In this document: in pieces, positions 1-4,699 of the stretch
Numbering within the stretch: the first letter of the stretch is position 1
Layout: every line of letters starts with the position of its first letter
Source of the DNA: Candidatus Omnitrophota bacterium
GTDB taxonomy: Bacteria > Omnitrophota > Koll11 > Zapsychrales > Fredricksoniimonadaceae
Assembly: GCA_023247595.1 (NCBI GenBank)
Contig: JAHFGF010000104.1
Location: 1-5,774, forward strand
DNA length: 5,774 nt
Direction of reading: 5' to 3'
Position numbers and translations under genes: made by a program
Notes under the pieces: model-generated
The model's database searches: none
What the model saw: the letters and a program-made list of their open reading frames with translations, nothing else
What the model was told of the DNA's origin: nothing

Positions 1-119
1 CAAACAGCGCGCTGGCCGTCGCATAACAATTTCTCTTTGGAAGGCGCGATAAAAATCCCTAAAGGCAGAAGCCACAGCAGAAAAATAATGGTGAGTGTAA
101 TAGAAATGAATCGTTGCAT
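1..119 (-). CDS. N-terminus of an unrecognised membrane-anchored or secreted protein (3' end outside window)
   Basis: An ATG at 119 opens a frame that stays open to the left edge, giving 39 complete codons. The protein begins MQRFISITLTIIFLLWLLPL and continues GIFIAPSKEKLLCDGQRAV. Residues 4-25 are a strongly hydrophobic stretch behind a single Arg, as in a signal peptide or an N-terminal membrane anchor. A Cys follows at residue 33, but it lies well past the hydrophobic core, so this is not a lipobox. I do not recognise the family. The start is supported by a good promoter just upstream (127-155) and by lying 40 bases past the stop of the DUF486 gene. No Shine-Dalgarno precedes it, and the predicted transcription start is almost on the ATG, so it may be leaderless or may start further downstream. 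The hydrophobic N-terminus is seen; export is inferred. Confidence 0.5.
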   Translation of the reverse strand, partial: MQRFISITLTIIFLLWLLPLGIFIAPSKEKLLCDGQRAV

Positions 120-126
120 GCGTTCT

Positions 127-155
127 TTTCTAACAGAAAAAATATTTCATGTCAA
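127..155 (-). promoter_or_regulatory. sigma-70-type promoter of the left-edge gene
   Basis: On the minus strand a perfect -35 hexamer TTGACA (155-150) is followed after exactly 17 bases by TAGAAA (132-127), a 4/6 match to the -10 consensus. The -10 is preceded by TG one base upstream (TGTTAGAAA), which is an extended -10. The spacer is T-rich. It lies between the stop of the DUF486 gene (160) and the ATG at 119. The expected start of transcription, 6-7 bases past the -10, is about 119-121, which leaves no room for a 5' leader. Motif and spacing are seen; activity is inferred. Confidence 0.6.
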
Positions 156-159
156 ACGG

Positions 160-489
160 TTACCATTTTTTGAAAATAAAAAAAGCGGCAAGCACGATAA
201 AAAAGAAACCGACCAAATAATTCCACTTTAAATCTTCTTTCAGATAAACCACGGAAAAAACAGAGAAAACAACAAGCGTAATGATCTCCTGGATTGTTTT
301 TAACTGGGCAGCGCTGAACTGCCCGTGTCCCCAGCGGTTCGCGGGAACCTGAAAACAATATTCCACAAAGGCAATCAGCCAGCTCACTAATATGACAATC
401 CAAAGCGGAGAATTTTTAAATTTCAAATGCCCGTACCAGGCCATCGTCATGAAAATATTTGAAATCGTAAGAAGAATGATTGTGGTCAT
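160..489 (-). CDS. DMT family small membrane protein (DUF486 / DMT_6)
   Basis: This is a 109-residue integral membrane protein with four predicted helices, roughly residues 2-20, 28-47, 66-85 and 89-106. It matches the DUF486 (DMT_6) family in length and in family-typical blocks: MAWYGHLKFK near residues 16-25, the charged/amide loop VPANRWGHG at 48-56, and AQLKTIQE at 61-68. The family is related to small drug/metabolite transporters but has no established substrate, so no transport function is assigned. I chose the ATG at 489 because it gives the usual family length. The longer in-frame start at 546 would add 19 residues that overlap the stem and T-tract of the pgi terminator. The ribosome site is weak (GGAA about 8 bases upstream). 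The gene sits 43 bases after the end of that terminator, so it probably has its own promoter or depends on read-through; I see only weak promoter-like matches there. Confidence 0.88.
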   Translation of the reverse strand: MTTIILLTISNIFMTMAWYGHLKFKNSPLWIVILVSWLIAFVEYCFQVPANRWGHGQFSAAQLKTIQEIITLVVFSVFSVVYLKEDLKWNYLVGFFFIVLAAFFIFKKW

Positions 490-532
490 AAAGTTATTCC
501 GCTGATATTGATGCCCAGCAACGACCAGGCAT

Positions 533-580
533 AAAAAATCCCGCATACAAAAGTAACCTTAAGAAACTTTCGCATGCGGG
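533..580 (-). terminator. intrinsic terminator of the trhO-pgi unit
   Basis: In minus-strand RNA, bases 580-566 pair with 554-540 in a 15-bp stem (CCCGCATGCGAAAGT with ACTTTTGTATGCGGG, two G-U wobbles, no mismatch) around an 11-base loop. The stem is followed by A and six Ts (538-533). It begins 32 bases after the pgi stop codon. The opposite strand lacks a T-tract after the stem, so the site acts in one direction. It separates pgi from the DUF486 gene. Confidence 0.88.
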
Positions 581-612
581 TTTCAACAGACTTAAAACAG
601 CTGTCATTGCTT

Positions 613-1887
613 TTATTTCTTTCCTAACAACGCAAACATCTTTTTCTTATAAGCCTCAACCCCGGGCTGATCAAAAGGATTCACATCCAAAAGATAGCCG
701 TGAATACCAATTGCTTTTTCAAACATATAATACAGCTGGCCTAAATGAAACGCATCCGCCTGACAAAGCGTCAGTGTCATATTAGGAACGCCGCCTTCAT
801 AGTGCGCGGCGGAGGTCGCCTCATAGGCCTTTTTATTGACGAAGTCAAAACCTTTACCCGCGACATAATTAAAACCATCCAGATCCTGCGGATCAGACGG
901 AACAGTCACATCGTGCTGCGGTTTATCAATCATGACAAATGTTTCAAAAATAGTGCGTTCTCCGTCCTGCATGAGCTGGCCCATGGAGTGAAGGTCCGTT
1001 GAAAAAATTAATGACGCTGGAAAAATCCCTTTGCCGTTTTTGCCTTCGCTTTCTCCAAAAAGCTGTTTGAACCATTCAGCCACAAAAAACATTTCCGGAT
1101 AGAATGAAGAAAGGACTTCAATCTTCTTCCCTTTTTTATACAGGAGATACCGCAAGGCGGCATAGCGGTAGGCGGTATTTTTTTCCAAATCCATGACGCT
1201 GTATTCGCTTTGGCCTTTGCGCGCGCCTTCAACCAGGCTTTTCACATCAACGCCGGCCAGCGCCAAAGGCACAAGCCCGACGGGAGTTAACACCGAAAAA
1301 CGTCCGCCCACATCATCCGGAATGATAAAACTTCGATAACCGGATTTATCGGCAATAGCGCGAAGCGCGCCTTTTTTCTCATCAGTCACGCAGATGATTC
1401 TTTTTTTGAGTTCATCAGCGCTATACCGCGACTCCAAAGCTTTTTTAATGACGCGAAAAGCAATGGCCGGTTCTGTTGTTGTGCCGGATTTTGAAATCAC
1501 AATCACCGTGACGCGCTTATTCTTAACCGTCTCAAGAAGATTATGTAAATAATCAGAACTGATGTTATGCCCGGCATAGTAAACCGGAAGTTTTGTGGCA
1601 CCACCTAAAAATTCAATGGTGGAACGGATACCGAGATACGACCCGCCGATCCCAATTGAAATCAAGACGTCCGACTGCGCCTGAACTTCTTTAGCCAGAA
1701 CACTAAGTTCTTGAATAAATCCGTCGGTGATGCGCGATGGTAAATCAATCCATCCTAAAAAATCATTTCCTTTTCCGGTTTTGTTATGCAGACCGTCATG
1801 AGCCTTCTTAACAGCAAAAGACAAATCAGCGACTTCTTTGGGATCGATAAAATTTTTAAGATAATCTGTTTTTAATGTAATGCTCAT
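613..1887 (-). CDS. pgi: glucose-6-phosphate isomerase
   Basis: A cytoplasmic enzyme interconverting glucose-6-phosphate and fructose-6-phosphate in glycolysis and gluconeogenesis. The 424-residue protein is the short Pgi type found in Bacillus and many other bacteria, rather than the roughly 550-residue E. coli type. Seen in order: FLGWIDLP (43-50), the sugar-phosphate isomerase loop SIGIGGSYLG (77-86), SKSGTTTEP (132-140), family signature DVGGRFSVLTPVGL (192-205), GESEGKNGKG (278-287), TDLHSMGQ (297-304) and the C-terminal signature NPFDQPGVEAYKK (403-415). Expected catalytic residues are Glu279, His300 and Lys414, all present; the spacings of 21 and 114 residues fit the short-Pgi family. 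The start at 1887 is set by a strong AAGGAG four bases upstream. An in-frame ATG at 1935 would add 16 residues translated from the repeat element. It follows trhO by 66 bases, probably in the same transcript, and ends before the terminator at 533-580. Confidence 0.97.
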   Translation of the reverse strand: MSITLKTDYLKNFIDPKEVADLSFAVKKAHDGLHNKTGKGNDFLGWIDLPSRITDGFIQELSVLAKEVQAQSDVLISIGIGGSYLGIRSTIEFLGGATKLPVYYAGHNISSDYLHNLLETVKNKRVTVIVISKSGTTTEPAIAFRVIKKALESRYSADELKKRIICVTDEKKGALRAIADKSGYRSFIIPDDVGGRFSVLTPVGLVPLALAGVDVKSLVEGARKGQSEYSVMDLEKNTAYRYAALRYLLYKKGKKIEVLSSFYPEMFFVAEWFKQLFGESEGKNGKGIFPASLIFSTDLHSMGQLMQDGERTIFETFVMIDKPQHDVTVPSDPQDLDGFNYVAGKGFDFVNKKAYEATSAAHYEGGVPNMTLTLCQADAFHLGQLYYMFEKAIGIHGYLLDVNPFDQPGVEAYKKKMFALLGKK

Positions 1888-1891
1888 GGAT

Positions 1892-1897
1892 CTCCTT
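1892..1897 (-). promoter_or_regulatory. ribosome binding site that fixes the pgi start
   Basis: AAGGAG on the minus strand, four bases before the ATG at 1887. No comparable site precedes the alternative in-frame ATGs near 1935, so this site decides the pgi start. Confidence 0.85.
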
Positions 1898-1902
1898 AAT
1901 TT

Positions 1903-1954
1903 GGGTGATGGCGGATGGGTAATGGTTACCATCACCCATCAACTATCTCCCATC
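1903..1954 (-). repeat. direct-plus-inverted repeat element between trhO and pgi
   Basis: Read on the minus strand, two 14-base direct copies follow each other: GATGGGAGATAGTT (1954-1941) and GATGGGTGATGGTA (1940-1927), 11 of 14 identical. They are followed by inverted copies ACCATTACCCATC (1926-1914) and GCCATCACCC (1912-1903). Two hairpins are possible and share the same 5' arm: 1940-1929 with 1925-1914 (12 bp including one G-U; tiny loop), or 1937-1929 with 1911-1903 (9 bp perfect, 17-base loop). The first base of the element is the last base of the trhO stop codon, and the pgi ribosome site lies six bases after it. There is no T-tract, so it is not a classical terminator. It resembles a REP-like intergenic palindrome; whether it recurs elsewhere in the genome cannot be seen here. 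Confidence 0.6.
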
Positions 1955-2898
1955 TACCGCTTTTGATCAAAATATTTATACCACCGTCGAAAAGGCTTAT
2001 AAAGCTGCTCAATATCCAGCGGCCTGCGGCCTGGAGAATTTTTGCATTCTTCGCTGCAGCACCCTTCCATTTTTATGGCCGCCTCACGGTCACAGAGAAA
2101 CAAATGATTGCATTGCATATTCGCGCAATTGATGTAGGTGTCGCAGGGAACACCCGATATGGCACACCGAGAAATCGGGCCGTTATCTTCAGGGTTAACA
2201 GGCACAGCCATCCGGTCATCAAAGACAAAACATTTGCCTTCAAAATGCTTACCGCCTTCTTTCTGGGCGTAATTGATGATGCCGCCGTGAAGCTGGTAGA
2301 TTTCCTTAAACCCTTCCTGTTTCATAAATGTGGAAAATTTTTCACAGCGGATTCCGCCGGTGCAATACATCAATATTTTTTTGTCTTTGGCTATGTTTTC
2401 ATCCTTAAGCCATTGAGGAAAATCATAGAAATTTTCAACATCCGGCGTGATTGCATCTTTAAACTTTCCTATTCGGCTCTCATAATTGTTGCGGACATCG
2501 AGCAGAATATAATCTTTTCGAGGGCTTTCCATAGCCTCCCGCCATTGGTGGGGCTCCAGATAACCTTCTCCGCCGATTTTGGATAAAATTGCGGCAGCCG
2601 GTTTCAAAGCGACGATTTCCGGACGGGCGCGCACACTCAAACGCTCAAAGACAGCTTCATCAGAACTTTCCTGCTTAAATTCAGTGGATTCAAAACCTTT
2701 CATCGAACAGAGAAATTTCTTATACTCATTAATATTCTCAGCAGTACCGCACAGCGTTCCGTTAATTCCTTCGGAGGCAATAAAAACTCTTCCCAGTAAT
2801 TTTAATTGATGGCATTTGTTGCGGTGCACCCGGCAAAACATTTCCAGCTGGTTGGGATCGATTGGTGAGAACTGATAATAGAGGATGATTTGATACAT
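1954..2898 (-). CDS. trhO: tRNA uridine(34) hydroxylase, rhodanese-fold (TrhO/YceA family)
   Basis: TrhO carries out oxygen-dependent hydroxylation of uridine 34 in tRNA to 5-hydroxyuridine, the precursor of (c)mo5U wobble bases. The protein has 314 residues (E. coli YceA is about 350). Its N-terminal domain begins YQIILYYQF and contains GRVFIASEGINGTLCGT (36-52). The rhodanese domain contains ILLDVRNNYE (131-140) and the active-site loop CTGGIRCEK with the candidate catalytic Cys179. After the domain come FEGKCFVFDDRM (219-230) and a C-terminal Cys-rich segment (Cys245, 252, 258, 263, 269, 280, 281, 285) that looks metal-binding and is typical of the family. The ATG at 2898 is chosen because conserved sequence begins at residue 2; it has no Shine-Dalgarno and lies just after a terminator-like hairpin. 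pgi follows 66 bases downstream. The stop codon is part of the intergenic repeat. The family call is firm; the hydroxylase activity is inferred from family members. Confidence 0.94.
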   Translation of the reverse strand: MYQIILYYQFSPIDPNQLEMFCRVHRNKCHQLKLLGRVFIASEGINGTLCGTAENINEYKKFLCSMKGFESTEFKQESSDEAVFERLSVRARPEIVALKPAAAILSKIGGEGYLEPHQWREAMESPRKDYILLDVRNNYESRIGKFKDAITPDVENFYDFPQWLKDENIAKDKKILMYCTGGIRCEKFSTFMKQEGFKEIYQLHGGIINYAQKEGGKHFEGKCFVFDDRMAVPVNPEDNGPISRCAISGVPCDTYINCANMQCNHLFLCDREAAIKMEGCCSEECKNSPGRRPLDIEQLYKPFRRWYKYFDQKR

Positions 2899-2900
2899 AT

Positions 2901-2938
2901 CTAAAAAGACTGAGACGCCCTTTTAAAGGGCGCCTCAG
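2901..2938 (-). terminator. intrinsic terminator after the MORN-repeat gene, directly upstream of trhO
   Basis: In minus-strand RNA, 2938-2926 pairs with 2922-2910 in a 13-bp stem (CTGAGGCGCCCTT with AAGGGCGTCTCAG, one G-U wobble) with a three-base loop, followed by TCTTTTTAG. It starts 17 bases after the stop codon of the MORN-repeat gene and ends the bioA-mnmA-MORN unit. The T-tract ends only a few bases before the trhO ATG at 2898, so the hairpin might instead, or also, lie in the trhO leader. The opposite strand has no T-tract after the stem. Confidence 0.87.
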
Positions 2939-2941
2939 GTC

Positions 2942-2969
2942 ATTTAATCATTTGTTTATTTCTTTTCAG
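2942..2969 (-). promoter_or_regulatory. weak candidate promoter for trhO-pgi
   Basis: CTGAAA (2969-2964) and TTAAAT (2947-2942), each a 4/6 match to consensus, are 16 bases apart on the minus strand, with TG upstream of the -10 (TGATTAAAT). Transcription would start at about 2935, within the terminator stem, so the transcript would only be partly able to form that hairpin. The match is weak and AT-rich sequence gives such matches by chance. Confidence 0.2.
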
Positions 2970-3528
2970 GAGCCGGAGTTGGAGTCGCAATGGTCTGATC
3001 ATATTCTTTGCGGCTGACCACATTTCCATCTTTATATTCTTCCTGGGCTGTCAATTGTCCTTGTTCGTTAAATTCACTGGCGCCGCCATTAAGCATGCCG
3101 TTGGCATAGTTCATCTGTTTTTGAAGCACGCCGGTTTTGTAATAAATTTTTGCCGGCCCTTCTAAACGGCCAGCTTTAAAATTTGATTCCCGTTCCAATT
3201 CGCCGGTTTCATAATATTTGAGAAGACTTCCTTCAATCTCATTGTCGACAAAGTTGACGCTTGTTTCCAACTTGCCGTTTTGAAAAAATGTTTTACCAGC
3301 GCCCTGGCGTTTGCCGTCGACATAAGTCGCGACGGAAGCCAAGCCCCCATCTTCAAAAAACGTTTTGGCTGTTCCGTCTAATTCATAATTTTTATAATTT
3401 TCCTCACGGGAAACGATACCATTATCGAAATATTCCCGAGAAATTCCGTCCGCCTGTTTTTTACTGGCGGCAAAGCCGGAAATAGATAAGGCGATCACAA
3501 AAAATGTTGTAAAAAAAAAGCGGATCAT
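2956..3528 (-). CDS. exported MORN-type repeat protein (YwqK-like, MORN_2 repeats)
   Basis: A 190-residue protein with a signal peptide (MIRFFFTTFFVIALSISGFA, likely cleaved near residues 20-22 after an Ala). It then carries six tandem 24-residue repeats (28-171) and a Pro/Thr-rich tail with lysines at the end (PTPAPEKK). Each repeat has the MORN_2 plan: Gly at position 1, an aromatic pair near 6-7, Gly at 10, Tyr or Phe at 18 and usually Gly or Asn at 21. Database entries often call such proteins 'toxin-antitoxin YwqK family antitoxin', but no toxin partner is visible here and that label is not used. Function is unknown; repeat proteins of this sort are generally beta-hairpin stacks. The start is set by a strong AGGAGG (3538-3533) four bases upstream. 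It follows mnmA by 21 bases, so the two are probably cotranscribed, and it is followed by the terminator at 2901-2938. Location in the periplasm or outside the cell is inferred from the signal peptide. Confidence 0.87.
   Translation of the reverse strand: MIRFFFTTFFVIALSISGFAASKKQADGISREYFDNGIVSREENYKNYELDGTAKTFFEDGGLASVATYVDGKRQGAGKTFFQNGKLETSVNFVDNEIEGSLLKYYETGELERESNFKAGRLEGPAKIYYKTGVLQKQMNYANGMLNGGASEFNEQGQLTAQEEYKDGNVVSRKEYDQTIATPTPAPEKK
3016..3447 (-). repeat. six in-frame 72-base coding repeats (24-residue MORN_2 units)
   Basis: Residues 28-51, 52-75, 76-99, 100-123, 124-147 and 148-171 align with no insertion or deletion. Each begins with Gly (28, 52, 76, 100, 124, 148), has Gly at position 10 (37, 61, 85, 109, 133, 157) and an aromatic residue at 18 (Tyr45, Tyr69, Phe93, Phe117, Tyr141, Tyr165). 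The copies have diverged strongly in sequence, so the array is old rather than a recent slippage product. The last copy is the most degenerate, with EFN in place of the aromatic pair. Confidence 0.85.
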
Positions 3529-3549
3529 GGTTCCTCCTAAAGGATACGT

Positions 3550-4695
3550 TTAATGTTGTGCGGTCTCAAGGGGCAATTCATCAGGGACGCATGCGACGGC
3601 TTCATCAATAATAGCGCCCCCCAAAACCACCGGCCCGTCGTAAAAGACAACGGACTGGCCCGGGGTTACCGATTTTTGCGGCGTTTCAAATATCACCCTG
3701 ACTTGACCTTCGTTCAAACAAGTCAAATAGGCTTTTACTTCGGGTTGATTATAACGTATTCTCACCATTACCTCTAGCGTTTCTTGAGTAAAATTCATGC
3801 TCACCAGATTGAGCTGTCCGGCGATAAGGCCTCTGGCATAAAGCCGGTTAAGATTCCCAACATAGACGGTGTTGGTTGCTTTTTCAATTTTATAAACATA
3901 AACCGGATAACCGAGCGCGATGCCAAGTTTGTCACGCTGGCCAATCGTGTAATAAGCGATGCCTTTGTGCTGGCCAACGACATTGCCATCTTCATCTTTA
4001 AAATCACCTGGGCTCTTCACCTTTTCTCCCAAGCGGTCTTCCAGAAATTTCTTATAACCGGCATCCGGAACAAAACAGATATCCTGGCTTTCCGGTTTTT
4101 CAGCTGTGTTCAAATTGTATGTCTTGGCCAATTCCCTGACCTGCTGCTTGGTTAATCCGCCGATCGGGAAAAGGACAGAAGACAAAGTTTCCATTTTCAT
4201 GCTGTAAAGAAAATAGGATTGATCTTTGCGGGGGTCAACACCTTTTTTTAACTGAAACATTTGGCGGTCTTGGTTGTAATCAATAATACCGTAATGCCCC
4301 GTCGCGATGTAATCACCGCCCAAATTTTTGACCTTATCGTAAAGCGACCCAAATTTTAAATGCTGGTTGCAGCGCACGCACGGATTAGGCGTGCGGCCGC
4401 TTAAGTATTCATTGGTGAAATCTTCAATAATAAAATCGTTGATGTCCTTGGCAAAATTAAAGACATAATGCGGGATACCCAATATCTCGGCGGCGCGCTT
4501 GGCATCTTGGATTCCGTCAATACCGCAGCACGACGGCTTTTTGCTGTCGGGATGCGTGATGTTAAAACACATGGTCACCCCGACCACATTGTAGCCCTCG
4601 TCCTTCATAAGGCCAGCAACGACGGACGAATCCACCCCGCCACTCATGGCGACGAAGACGGTCGTTTCATTTTTTGGTTTTCTATTTAGAGACAT
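3550..4695 (-). CDS. mnmA: tRNA-specific 2-thiouridylase MnmA
   Basis: MnmA uses ATP to adenylate U34 and then replaces the 2-oxygen with sulfur, giving s2U34 in tRNAs for Lys, Glu and Gln. The 381-residue protein is of normal length. Seen in order: the PP-loop SGGVDSS (18-24), SCCGIDGIQDAKRAAE (55-70), TPNPCVRCNQ with candidate nucleophile Cys106, GGDYIATGHY (126-135), RKDQSYFL (156-163), SQDICFV with the second catalytic Cys207, and a C-terminal beta-barrel region with YTIGQRDKLGIALG (249-262). Both cysteines needed for persulfide transfer are present. The ATG at 4695 is chosen because it gives the normal N-terminus; an in-frame ATG at 4737 would overlap bioA by 38 bases. The start is four bases after the bioA stop with only a weak ribosome site (GGCGGG, 4709-4704), which suggests translational coupling. 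The MORN-repeat gene follows after 21 bases. Confidence 0.97.
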   Translation of the reverse strand: MSLNRKPKNETTVFVAMSGGVDSSVVAGLMKDEGYNVVGVTMCFNITHPDSKKPSCCGIDGIQDAKRAAEILGIPHYVFNFAKDINDFIIEDFTNEYLSGRTPNPCVRCNQHLKFGSLYDKVKNLGGDYIATGHYGIIDYNQDRQMFQLKKGVDPRKDQSYFLYSMKMETLSSVLFPIGGLTKQQVRELAKTYNLNTAEKPESQDICFVPDAGYKKFLEDRLGEKVKSPGDFKDEDGNVVGQHKGIAYYTIGQRDKLGIALGYPVYVYKIEKATNTVYVGNLNRLYARGLIAGQLNLVSMNFTQETLEVMVRIRYNQPEVKAYLTCLNEGQVRVIFETPQKSVTPGQSVVFYDGPVVLGGAIIDEAVACVPDELPLETAQH

Positions 4696-4699
4696 CGTT

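Noticed and set aside
37..231. Plus-strand frame of 64 codons near the left edge
   Set aside because: It crosses the promoter at 127-155 and two minus-strand gene ends, has a Lys/Arg-rich low-information product and no ribosome site.
152..403. Minus-strand frame of 83 codons overlapping the DUF486 gene in another frame
   Set aside because: The overlapping frame encodes a family-typical four-helix protein; this one has no recognisable features.
490..546. Longer start for the DUF486 protein at 546
   Set aside because: The extra 19 residues come from the terminator stem and T-tract and exceed the family length; the protein starting at 489 fits.
1888..1935. Longer start for Pgi at 1935
   Set aside because: The extra 16 residues are translated from the intergenic repeat, and a strong AAGGAG sits directly before the ATG at 1887.
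1903..1954. Intrinsic terminator between trhO and pgi
   Set aside because: The hairpins are not followed by a T-tract; the downstream sequence is ACCCAAATTAAGGAG, leading straight into the pgi ribosome site.
1915..2586. Plus-strand frame of 223 codons opposite trhO and the repeat element
   Set aside because: It lies antisense to the strongly supported trhO gene, has no recognisable domain and no ribosome site; it is a shadow frame.
2956..3528. Antitoxin of a toxin-antitoxin pair
   Set aside because: No toxin-like small gene is adjacent, and the protein has a signal peptide; the label would rest only on a database naming habit.
3784..4155. Plus-strand frame of 123 codons opposite mnmA
   Set aside because: Antisense to conserved mnmA motifs, with no family features of its own.
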